Shown here piece after piece: positions 35,000 through 42,778 of a stretch of 64,000 nucleotides of DNA. The DNA comes from Massilia solisilvae (GTDB taxonomy: Bacteria; Pseudomonadota; Gammaproteobacteria; Burkholderiales; Burkholderiaceae_D), in the NCBI RefSeq assembly GCF_024753215.1, contig NZ_JANUGV010000001.1, forward strand, positions 1,240,001-1,304,000, written 5' to 3'. The notes under the pieces are model-generated. The model made no database searches, was not told where the DNA came from, and worked only from the letters and a program-made list of their open reading frames with translations. How positions within the stretch are numbered: the first letter of the stretch is position 1; each line of letters opens with the position of its first letter. A program made the position numbers and the translations under genes.

Positions 35000-35482
35000 A
35001 TGAGTGAGCTGGCAGCAGCCCAAGGCGATGGGGAATTCCTCGCCTTTGCACTGGGCGGGGAAGAGTACGGGGTCGCTATCCTGAAGACGCAGGAGATACG
35101 CGGCTATGACGCGGCGGCGGTGACACGGATCGCCAATGCGCCCGACTACATCAAGGGCGTGATCAACCTGCGCGGCAGCATTGTTCCGATCGTGGACATG
35201 CGCATTCGGCTGAACCTTGGCAGCGCCACCTACGACCAGTTCACCGTGGTCATCATTCTCAACATTCGCGGACGCGTGGTCGGCATGGTGGTCGATCGCG
35301 TGTCCGATGTCATTGCCTTGTCACACGAGCAGATCAAGCCGGCGCCGAGCATGGGCACGGCCTTGAATGTCAATCATCTTCTCGGCATCGGTACGCTGGA
35401 CGATCGGATGGTCGTCCTGCTCGACATCGATGCGCTCATGTCGGCCACCGACATCGGGCTCATCGAAAAGATGGCCGCTTGA
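35000..35482 (+). CDS. cheW: Chemotaxis adaptor CheW
   Basis: The 160-aa protein matches the CheW double beta-barrel: EFLAFALGGEEYGVAILKTQ, INLRGSIVPIVDMR, IRGRVVGMVVDRVSDVI and MVVLLDIDALM. CheW connects receptors to CheA. It lies 55 bp before a receptor gene and no other che genes are present, so the pair probably feeds a CheA encoded elsewhere. Confidence 0.96.
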   Translation: MSELAAAQGDGEFLAFALGGEEYGVAILKTQEIRGYDAAAVTRIANAPDYIKGVINLRGSIVPIVDMRIRLNLGSATYDQFTVVIILNIRGRVVGMVVDRVSDVIALSHEQIKPAPSMGTALNVNHLLGIGTLDDRMVVLLDIDALMSATDIGLIEKMAA

Positions 35483-35537
35483 GCCCCCGTAAGGGCGCAC
35501 CGCGGGAAGAAGTGACAGCAAACATGTTGGGAACGAA

Positions 35538-37262
35538 ATGAACGCAATACATGCAGATGGCAGCAATGGGCATCCGGTTGCGATGTCCAGGAAGATCCGT
35601 ATCGGTACCAGCCTCACCTTCGTGCTGGTGGTGCTGGTCACAGTCATGGCAGTCGGCAACCTGGTTTCATGGAACAGCCTGCGCAGCACCGCCGATTCTG
35701 TCCTGGCCTTGAGCGCGGTGAACGACGAGGTGCAGGCGGTCAATGGCGCGTTCGCCGCAACCCAGCGGGCTCGGGTGTCGCTGGCCGGCACCCAGAGCGC
35801 CGCGCGGGTCGGCAATGAGGCGGCGGCGAAGGATTTGATGAAGACCGTCGGGGTCCGCCTGGAACAGGGCGAAAAGCTGATCGACAGCTTCGCCAAGATG
35901 CCGCGCGCCAGCGCACAAGACCAGGAACTGGCGCAGAAACTGGTCTCGACCTACCAGGCGCTGAACGCCAGCGTGCGCGCCGAGCAGGCAGCCGTGCTGG
36001 CCGGCGATACCGCGGCCTACGATCAAATCAGTTCGGTGCGCAGCATTGCGGCGTCGCGCAGCTTCAACAGCGAACTGGACAAGTTCGCCAAGCAAGCGAC
36101 CGCACGTGGCGACGAGGCAGAAGCCGGCGCGCATCAGAAGGTAGCCCAGCTTCAACGAGTCATGATGGGCAGCATGGTGCTGGCGGTGCTGCTCGCGGTG
36201 TTGGCACGCTGGGCGCTGACCCACATCGTACAACGGCCGCTGAAGGAAATCGGAGAGCACCTCGACCGCATGGGCAGCGGCGACCTGACATCGTCGATCG
36301 ACTGGCGTTCGAACACCGAGATCGGCACGCTGTTCGCGGCGGCTGGCCGGGTCCAGCAAAACCTGGCCCGCGTGATCGGTGCGGTGCACACCTCGGCCGT
36401 GTCGGTGAGCGCCGCGTCGCAGCAGATCGCATCGGGCAACGCGGATCTGTCGGCGCGCACCGAATCGCAGGCGAGCTTCCTGGAAGAGACGGCGTCGTCG
36501 ATGGAGGAACTGACCTCGACGGTCAAGCAGAACGCAGACAACGCCAAACAGGCCAACCAGATGGCAGCGGCGGCCTCCGAGGTCGCGGTCAAAGGCGGCC
36601 AGGTTGTATCGCAAGTGATCGACACGATGGGATCGATCAACGCGTCGTCCAAGCAGATTGTCGATATCATCAGTGTGATCGACGGCATCGCGTTCCAGAC
36701 CAATATCCTCGCGCTCAATGCGGCAGTGGAAGCGGCGCGCGCCGGCGAGCAGGGAAGGGGCTTTGCAGTCGTGGCCACCGAGGTGCGCAACCTGGCCCAG
36801 CGCTCCGCCTCCGCCGCCAAGGAAATCAAGGAGCTGATCAGCAATTCGGTCGGCCAGGTGGATGCCGGTTCCAGGCTGGTGGACCAGGCGGGCACGACGA
36901 TGGATGAGGTCGTCCGCAGTATCGAACGGGTGACCCGGATCATGTCTGAGATCACTGCGGCGAGCAGCGAGCAGGGCGCCGGCATCGAGCAGGTGAACCA
37001 GGCGCTCTCGGAAATGGACAACGCGACGCAGCAGAACGCGGCGCTGGTGGAGGAAGCCGCGGCGGCGGCCCAGTCGATGCAGGACCAGGCGGTAGCCTTG
37101 CTCGAGACGGTCAAGGTATTCAAGCTGGCGGCCGGGCAGCAGGGGCTGGCGTTGCCGGCGGCCCAGGCCGCATCGGCGCGCCCGTCGACTCCGCGCGTTG
37201 CGGGACAGGCCAGGCCAAGGCTTGTCAAGGCGTCGGCCGGTGGCGAGTGGGAAAGTTTTTGA
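35538..37262 (+). CDS. Methyl-accepting chemotaxis protein with CheR-binding tail
   Basis: The 574-aa protein has a TM helix at about 21-44, a helical periplasmic domain, a second TM near 215-230, a HAMP domain ([20 protein letters not shown]) and a long coiled-coil signalling domain with the tip [20 protein letters not shown]. The last five residues, EWESF, fit the xWxxF pentapeptide that tethers CheR and CheB. An Ala/Pro linker precedes it. Ligand unknown. Alternative starts exist at the second Met. Confidence 0.95.
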   Translation: MNAIHADGSNGHPVAMSRKIRIGTSLTFVLVVLVTVMAVGNLVSWNSLRSTADSVLALSAVNDEVQAVNGAFAATQRARVSLAGTQSAARVGNEAAAKDLMKTVGVRLEQGEKLIDSFAKMPRASAQDQELAQKLVSTYQALNASVRAEQAAVLAGDTAAYDQISSVRSIAASRSFNSELDKFAKQATARGDEAEAGAHQKVAQLQRVMMGSMVLAVLLAVLARWALTHIVQRPLKEIGEHLDRMGSGDLTSSIDWRSNTEIGTLFAAAGRVQQNLARVIGAVHTSAVSVSAASQQIASGNADLSARTESQASFLEETASSMEELTSTVKQNADNAKQANQMAAAASEVAVKGGQVVSQVIDTMGSINASSKQIVDIISVIDGIAFQTNILALNAAVEAARAGEQGRGFAVVATEVRNLAQRSASAAKEIKELISNSVGQVDAGSRLVDQAGTTMDEVVRSIERVTRIMSEITAASSEQGAGIEQVNQALSEMDNATQQNAALVEEAAAAAQSMQDQAVALLETVKVFKLAAGQQGLALPAAQAASARPSTPRVAGQARPRLVKASAGGEWESF

Positions 37263-37359
37263 TCCCGGCGCGGGCGCGCGCGGCGTGCCGGCGTCGCCCC
37301 GCTCTTATCACTTCCATGGCAAGCCCAGGCGGGGGTAAGCAAAGCAAAGGAAACAGGCG

Positions 37360-39909
37360 GTGATTGCATCTTTTCTAAGGTTCCTGCGCGGGAAAGCGCG
37401 CAGGGCGCCGCCAGCGCAACCTGGAGCGGAGCTGGCGGCGCTGCGCGCACAGATAGGGGCGATGCAGGCGCGCTTCGACCTGATCCGCCAGGCGACCAGC
37501 GACGGCCTGTGGGACATGGAAATTTGCAGTCCCGATCCGATCGACGGCGACAACCCGTTCTGGTGGTCCGACCAGTTCCGGCGCCTGCTCGGGTATAGCG
37601 ACGAGCGCGATTTTCCGAACGTGCTGCGCAGCTGGTCGTCCCGGTTGCACCCGGACGACGCCGGCCCCACCCTGGTGGCCTTTGCCGCCCACGTCCATGA
37701 CCGGACCGGCAGGACGCCGTACGATGTGACGTACCGGCTGAAGTGCCGCAACGGCGAGTACCGATGGTTCCGCGCCCAGGGCAAGACCATTCGCGCACCC
37801 GACGGTACCCCGCAACGGGTCGCAGGCGCGCTCACCGATCTCACCGACCGCAATGCCATCCTCGGGCTGAAGCGCTTTTCCGAGGATATCATCGCCAACC
37901 TTCCGGTCGGACTGATCGTCGCGGACGAGAGCCTGCGCATCATCCGGGTCAATCGCGCCTTCCTGGAAATCTTCGGCATGCAGCAGGAGGGCAGCGCGCT
38001 CGCGCGCGCGCTCGATGCGGTTTTCCGGAACGATGCGTTGCGCGAGGAGGCCCAGCGCGTCCTCAGGGACGAGTCGACCCGCCAAGGCATCGCGACTGAG
38101 TGGGGCGGCAAGCGCTTACGGGTTGCGCTGGCAGGAATCCGCGACGCGGAGGAACGGCGCCGCTTGCTGGTGATGACCGAGGACGTGACCGAGAAGCAGC
38201 GGCTGCGCGAGGAAGCGCGCGCGCATGTGGCGCGCCAGCGCGACCAGCTGTCACTGCTGGACAAGGCCACCGACGCCATTCTCGTGCGCGGTATCGACCA
38301 CCGCATCCAGTTCTGGAACAAGAGCGCGGAGCGGCTGTACGGATGGACGTCGAAGGAGGTGCTGGGGCGGTCCGAGGTGGAACTGTTGTATGACGAGCCG
38401 TCCCAGTTCGCCACGCTCACCGACGAATTGCTCGAGCACGACGAATGGCGCGGCGAACTTATGCACCGGCGCAAGGACGGCAGCAGCTTCGCGGTCGAAA
38501 GCCATTGGACGCTGGTGCGGAGCGAGGATCACCAGCCGCAATCGGTGCTCGTGATTAACACCGATATCACCCAGCGAAAGGCGACGGCGGAGAAGATCGA
38601 ATATCTGGCCCTGTATGACATGCTCACCGGGCTGCCGAACCGCAGGCTGTTTGCCGACCGGGTGGAACAGGCGCTCATGAATGCGCAGCGTCATCGGCGC
38701 ACGCTGGCGGTCATGTTCATGGACCTGAACCGTTTTAAGGAAATCAACGACACGCGCGGCCACGGGGTCGGCGACCAGGTGCTGGTCAAGGTGGCCACGC
38801 GGCTCCGGGCAGCGTTGCGCGGTGACGAGACACTGGCGCGCCTGGCAGGCGACGAATTCGTGGTGGTGGCCCAAACCGACGACGCGCACGCGGGCATCCT
38901 CATCGCGGAGCGGCTCGAACAAGCGCTGACCGATCCGGTCGTCACCAGCGGCGGGACCTTTTCCGTTGGCGTCAGCATCGGCATCGCCTTCTATCCCAGC
39001 GACGGCACCACCAGCGAGGACCTGCTCAAGTGCGCCGACATTGCCATGTACCGCGCCAAGGCAACCGGGGCGGGCCACATCTGCTATCGGCCTGAGATGG
39101 GCTCGGAGCTGGCCGAACGGATGGAGCTGGCCAGGAAACTCCAGCGCGCGCTGAGCGAGGATAAGCTGGAGCTGCATTACCAGCCGAAGGTATGCCTTCG
39201 CACCGGCAAGCTGGTCGGCGCGGAGGCGCTGTTGCGCTGGCATGATCCGGAACGGGGGTGGATCAGTCCCGCCACGTTCATACCGGTGGCCGAGGCGCGC
39301 GACATCATCGGCGTGCTCGGCAAGTGGGTGTTGCGCCAGGCGTGCCGCCAGCTGAAAGCATGGCAGGACGCGGACCTCGCGTCCCCCGGACGGCTCGCGG
39401 TCAACGTCTCCGCGCGCCAGCTGGACGAGGCAGGCGTGGCCGACAGCATCCAGGCAATCGTTCGGGAAGAGGGCCTGGCGCCGTCCGACCTCGAGCTGGA
39501 GCTGACCGAAAGCGGCGTGATGCATCACGTGGAACGCGCGATCGAGATCATGAAGACGCTCAAGCGCGCCGGATTTGCGCTCACGATCGACGATTTCGGC
39601 ACCGGCTACTCATCGCTGTCGTACCTGAAGCGCCTGCCGGTGGACAAGCTGAAGATCGACATGGCGTTCGTGCGCGACATGCTCAAGGACCACCACGACC
39701 GGACGATCGTGACGACGATCATCGGCATGGCGCGCAACCTCGACCTGGACGTGATCGCGGAGGGTGTGGAAGAGGCGGCACAGGCGGACACCTTGCGCGC
39801 GATGGGCTGCGACGAGGCCCAGGGTTTCTACTTTGGCAGGCCGGTCACGGCAGAGGTGTTCGCGCAACAATGGCTGACGCCGGCGATGCAGGCTGTCTGC
39901 CTGGAGTGA
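37360..39909 (+). CDS. PAS-GGDEF-EAL cyclic-di-GMP enzyme
   Basis: The 849-aa protein starts at a GTG after AAAGGAAACAGGCG. A PAS fold with PAC segment covers about 40-165 (CRNGEYRWFRAQGKTI), a second about 166-290, and a third 300-410 (RKDGSSFAVESHWTLV). The GGDEF domain follows with AGDEF (496-500) instead of GGDEF, and the EAL domain (about 585-840) keeps EAL at 622-624 and DDFGTGYSSLSYLKRLPVD. No transmembrane segment, so it is cytosolic. The phosphodiesterase part looks complete; the AGDEF variant leaves cyclase activity open. Confidence 0.93.
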   Translation: MIASFLRFLRGKARRAPPAQPGAELAALRAQIGAMQARFDLIRQATSDGLWDMEICSPDPIDGDNPFWWSDQFRRLLGYSDERDFPNVLRSWSSRLHPDDAGPTLVAFAAHVHDRTGRTPYDVTYRLKCRNGEYRWFRAQGKTIRAPDGTPQRVAGALTDLTDRNAILGLKRFSEDIIANLPVGLIVADESLRIIRVNRAFLEIFGMQQEGSALARALDAVFRNDALREEAQRVLRDESTRQGIATEWGGKRLRVALAGIRDAEERRRLLVMTEDVTEKQRLREEARAHVARQRDQLSLLDKATDAILVRGIDHRIQFWNKSAERLYGWTSKEVLGRSEVELLYDEPSQFATLTDELLEHDEWRGELMHRRKDGSSFAVESHWTLVRSEDHQPQSVLVINTDITQRKATAEKIEYLALYDMLTGLPNRRLFADRVEQALMNAQRHRRTLAVMFMDLNRFKEINDTRGHGVGDQVLVKVATRLRAALRGDETLARLAGDEFVVVAQTDDAHAGILIAERLEQALTDPVVTSGGTFSVGVSIGIAFYPSDGTTSEDLLKCADIAMYRAKATGAGHICYRPEMGSELAERMELARKLQRALSEDKLELHYQPKVCLRTGKLVGAEALLRWHDPERGWISPATFIPVAEARDIIGVLGKWVLRQACRQLKAWQDADLASPGRLAVNVSARQLDEAGVADSIQAIVREEGLAPSDLELELTESGVMHHVERAIEIMKTLKRAGFALTIDDFGTGYSSLSYLKRLPVDKLKIDMAFVRDMLKDHHDRTIVTTIIGMARNLDLDVIAEGVEEAAQADTLRAMGCDEAQGFYFGRPVTAEVFAQQWLTPAMQAVCLE

Positions 39910-39961
39910 GCGCGTCCTGCCGCCGCGCGGGGCGTGCCGGTGTTGGCGCTATACTGCGCGG

Positions 39962-40786
39962 ATGCGCATTCAGCTTTTCTCCGACATCCATCTCGAAACC
40001 GATCCCGATTTCTTTCCCCGGATTGCCGACGACACGGACGTGGTCGTCCTGGCGGGCGATATCGGCTCCTACCAGCAAGGCTCGCGGCTGCAATCGGACG
40101 ACTTTGGCCTGTCGCGGTTCGTGCCGTCGCGCCCGGGCGTGCGTGTGCTCTTCATTCCGGGTAACCATGAGTTCGACGGGCTCGAGTACGTGCAGGCCTA
40201 CCAGCGCCTGCGCGAGATTTGCGCGCAGCTCGGCATCCTCTGGCTCGACCGCCAGGTCGTGACGCTCGGCCACGTGCGCTTTGTCGGCACCACCCTGTGG
40301 ACCGATTTCGATGCGCTGATCCGCGACGAGCCCGACCTGTCGCGCCAGATGAAGCTGCGCACCAAGGCATTCCGCGCGGCCAACTGGTATTTGAGCCGCA
40401 ATTCGACCTTCGTGGCCGGCGAACCGGTGCTGGCGGAGTCCATTCGCGACATGGCGCTGCAGTGCCAGGACTGGCTGCGCGCGGCGCTGGCCGCGCCGTT
40501 CGACGGCAAGACGGTGGTGGTGACGCATCATGCGCCGAGCCTGAAAAGCGCCGACCCGCGCTATGGCCTCACGCCCGGCACCGCCGGCTTCTGCAACTCG
40601 CTGGACGATCTGTTCCCGTACGTGGACCTGTGGATGCACGGCCACCTGCACTGCATGAACGACTACCTGGTCGAGGGGCGCGACAACGGCCGCCCGTGGT
40701 CCTGCCGCGTGGTGGCCAACCCGCTCGGCTACCAGCGCAAGGGCGAGCAGGCAGCCTTTCGCGAAGACCTGGTCATCGAGCTGTAG
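39962..40786 (+). CDS. Calcineurin-like metallophosphoesterase
   Basis: The 274-aa cytosolic protein has the full motif series: FSDIHLE (DxH, Asp8/His10), VLAGDIGSY (GDxxx), PGNHEFDG (GNHE), VVTHHAPS and MHGHLHCMNDY (GHxH). It is of the UDP-2,3-diacylglucosamine/serine-threonine phosphatase-like 'YfcE/Ser-Thr' superfamily, but the substrate cannot be told. It stands alone between the c-di-GMP enzyme and the PAAR cassette. Confidence 0.9.
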   Translation: MRIQLFSDIHLETDPDFFPRIADDTDVVVLAGDIGSYQQGSRLQSDDFGLSRFVPSRPGVRVLFIPGNHEFDGLEYVQAYQRLREICAQLGILWLDRQVVTLGHVRFVGTTLWTDFDALIRDEPDLSRQMKLRTKAFRAANWYLSRNSTFVAGEPVLAESIRDMALQCQDWLRAALAAPFDGKTVVVTHHAPSLKSADPRYGLTPGTAGFCNSLDDLFPYVDLWMHGHLHCMNDYLVEGRDNGRPWSCRVVANPLGYQRKGEQAAFREDLVIEL

Positions 40787-40793
40787 CCCGGTT

Positions 40794-40870
40794 CATTCCA
40801 CCGTCAGCGCCAGGTCGCTGCCGGTCGTTCGTTGGATCAGGCAGGCCGGTTGGATGCCAAGTCCCAGCCG
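40794..40870 (-). pseudogene. Diverged copy of the NHL/M23 gene's 3' end
   Basis: Read leftwards, this stretch ends TTGSDLALTVE followed by a TGA. The intact gene at 42779 ends TTGRDLALTIE followed by its stop. Ten to twelve terminal residues thus recur on the other side of the PAAR cassette, in the same orientation. Further upstream the frame (WRLGLGIQPACLIQR) shows no match. It reads as a scar of insertion or of a lost paralogue. Confidence 0.5.
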
Positions 40871-40958
40871 CCAATTGTGCTGCCGCCGGTTCTCGCGAGG
40901 AAAGGGTGGCGTCCGCTTACTTGTTCAAGATCAATGTTTGCGGTCTACGCTTCACTAC

Positions 40959-40978
40959 ATTGAACTTTTACGTTCAAT
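40959..40978. promoter_or_regulatory. Perfect inverted repeat just upstream of the PAAR gene
   Basis: ATTGAAC (40959-40965) and GTTCAAT (40972-40978) are separated by 6 bp and end 14 bp before the PAAR start codon. The position suits an operator or an mRNA stem that hides the ribosome site. The rest of the gap from 40871 to 40958 shows nothing recognisable. Confidence 0.35.
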
Positions 40979-40992
40979 CAAGTAGAGATGCC

Positions 40993-41526
40993 ATGAAAAT
41001 TATTGGCTGGATTAGAGTGGACGACCAAGCGGCATGCGGCGGAAAAGTGGTCGAGGGCTTCCAGCACTGCACAGGCCGGGGAGTGCCCTACGCTTACCAA
41101 GGCGCTCAAATGGCTTGCAAAAAAAAATGCAAGATCGTCGAGGGGTTCGCCCGCCGCACTTTGAACGGCCAGCAATTTGTTATCCACGGCATGAAAACGA
41201 GCGGCGGCTGCCCCCTCGTCTCGACGCTCAACGACATCGACGGCGTGAGCAACGAACACGGCGAAGAGGCCCCAACTCGGTTTGTCCTGAACGATGCCGG
41301 GGAGTGGGCAGGCAAGACAAATGAAGGCTATGAGCATCAATTCTTGCTAACCGATGAGCAGACCGGGCGGGCGCTGCCGAATCGCCATTACCGGATGACA
41401 TTCAAGGGTACGGTCACGGAAGGTAAGAGCGACGCTGAAGGAAAAACGGAAAAGGTCATCTCGGATGATCCCGCCGAGGTGAAGATCGAGATTCTGCCCG
41501 AGGGCCACACCGGGACGATCAAATGA
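40993..41526 (+). CDS. PAAR-domain protein with TTR-like C-terminal extension
   Basis: The 177-aa protein begins with a PAAR-type domain (about 1-85; GGKVVEGFQHC, VPYAYQGAQMACKKKCKIVE, KTSGGCPLVSTLND) that forms the metal-stabilised tip placed on VgrG in type VI secretion. A C-terminal transthyretin-like domain follows (about 110-175; HQFLLTDEQTGRALPNRHY, VTEGKSDAEGKTEKV), a common effector-linking extension. Its stop overlaps the hydrolase start (ATGA). No T6SS structural gene is in the window. Base composition is AT-richer than the flanks. Confidence 0.85.
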   Translation: MKIIGWIRVDDQAACGGKVVEGFQHCTGRGVPYAYQGAQMACKKKCKIVEGFARRTLNGQQFVIHGMKTSGGCPLVSTLNDIDGVSNEHGEEAPTRFVLNDAGEWAGKTNEGYEHQFLLTDEQTGRALPNRHYRMTFKGTVTEGKSDAEGKTEKVISDDPAEVKIEILPEGHTGTIK

Positions 41527-42212
41527 TCCCCGCAATTGTCGTTGTGAGCGTGACCGCTGCCTTAACGCTAAAATCCGACTCTAAAGGGCCACTTAAAATT
41601 GCAGTCAACAAACCGCGAGGCACCGTTTATTGGGGAGGTGCCGGGCTGAATGGTCCTTATATCGCAGACCAGGTCGCGGCATTCCAGGAGAGCGGCATCA
41701 AGCATGTGTGGGTGGGCAAGCGCACCATTGGCGACATACCGGACGCTGTCCGCTCTGCCATCGAGCTAAGGTATGAACGCGATCCCGGGGACCGCTATTG
41801 GATGGTTGAGGGCATGGAAAAGATTGCTGCCGAACAGTTCAATCTGATCGGCTACTCGTATGGATCGTTAATGGCAGCTCAGACAGCGCACGTTTATGCA
41901 AGCAATGGATATATTGTCGATCATTTGGCCCTGATCGCCTCCCCGATTGACGGCGATTTCCTCAGTCATCTGCAGAGTAATAAGAACATCAAGAAACTCA
42001 TCATTATCAATTTGCGGGAACACGGCGATCCGATATTTGCTGGAATCTCCCAGTGGAGGTTGCTCCTCGCAAAGTCTAAGCTTGAGAAGCAAAACGACGA
42101 CTCTGGCACGACAAGAGGCATCGGCCACTTCTACTACAGACCTGCATCGGAAGAAGGCAGGATGAGGCGCAGGCAGTTGGCAAAATTCCTTTTTGAACAA
42201 GGTTTACGATGA
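41523..42212 (+). CDS. Alpha/beta-hydrolase, candidate T6SS lipase-type effector
   Basis: The 229-aa protein has a short hydrophobic start (IPAIVVVSVTAALTL) and a central nucleophile elbow GYSYG (Ser112). Asp169 in REHGDPIF and His202 in RGIGHFYY complete a plausible Ser-Asp-His triad. I do not recognise a named Tle family. Its place between a PAAR-TTR protein and a small membrane protein, with 4-bp overlaps on both sides, is typical of antibacterial phospholipase effectors and their immunity genes. The stray codon use (TAT, AAA, ATT) suggests transfer. Confidence 0.7.
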   Translation: MIPAIVVVSVTAALTLKSDSKGPLKIAVNKPRGTVYWGGAGLNGPYIADQVAAFQESGIKHVWVGKRTIGDIPDAVRSAIELRYERDPGDRYWMVEGMEKIAAEQFNLIGYSYGSLMAAQTAHVYASNGYIVDHLALIASPIDGDFLSHLQSNKNIKKLIIINLREHGDPIFAGISQWRLLLAKSKLEKQNDDSGTTRGIGHFYYRPASEEGRMRRRQLAKFLFEQGLR

Positions 42213-42559
42213 AGAGGGCCGCCGCGTTAAGCAATCTCTTGCAAGCGCTTGCGCTGATAGGGAGTGTGGTTATTGCCTTCAATGGCCTGGCATACTCGTA
42301 TCGCTTGGTCAAATGGGGGTTCGACGAGCACTGGCACTTTACGTACGTGAGCGGATGGGGATTTCCTTTCCTGGCGCACTTGGAATACATCATTCCGGCA
42401 CTGCTGTTGATAGCGCCGTACTGGCTATTCGTAAGGGCACGCGCGCTGGCGCGATATAAAGCCAGCCGGACGTTGATAAATGCGTTTGTCGCGGCCGGAC
42501 TGCTTCTGTTTGCGCTTGCTTCGGTTCTGGAATCTTGGCTGGCAAAGAGTTTTCCGTAG
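42209..42559 (+). CDS. Three-helix membrane protein, candidate immunity protein
   Basis: The 116-aa product has three hydrophobic segments: about 9-30 (LQALALIGSVVIAFNGLAY), 52-75 (EYIIPALLLIAPYWLFV) and 88-112 (INAFVAAGLLLFALASVLE). No homology is recognised. It overlaps the hydrolase gene by 4 bp. Immunity to periplasm- or membrane-acting lipase effectors is often given by a membrane or periplasmic protein encoded directly after, so this is the natural candidate; the function is inference from position. Confidence 0.65.
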   Translation: MKRAAALSNLLQALALIGSVVIAFNGLAYSYRLVKWGFDEHWHFTYVSGWGFPFLAHLEYIIPALLLIAPYWLFVRARALARYKASRTLINAFVAAGLLLFALASVLESWLAKSFP

Positions 42560-42761
42560 GCGAATATGGTGGTCTAATGGCGCAAGCGTTCACGCCGAAC
42601 TCGGCAGCTACTTGCCGAACCCGGTCACCGTGGTCGATACCGGGTGTACGCAGGTCTTCATCAAGAAGCCAAACAAAGTTGTCATATTCTGGAATGGCTT
42701 CTTCTTCGATGCGGTAAGAGTTCCTGATTCGCCTGGCAGACAGCACCGCTAGCGGGTGCAA
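42390..42761 (-). other. Possible gene remnant opposite the cassette end
   Basis: Leftward from an ATG at 42761 the frame reads MHPLAVLSARRIRNSYRIEE, AIPEYDNFVWLLDEDLRTPG and IDHGDRVRQVAAEFG, which looks protein-like, before it runs into the candidate immunity gene on the other strand. No family recognised. It fills most of the 219-bp gap 42560-42778. It may be the start of a gene cut by the cassette. Confidence 0.25.
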
Positions 42762-42778
42762 AAATACGTTGTCACGAC

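Noticed and set aside
39962..40786. Metallophosphoesterase as part of the T6SS-like cassette
   Set aside because: Its composition matches the GC-rich backbone, it is 206 bp from the PAAR gene, and the NHL-tail scar lies between them.
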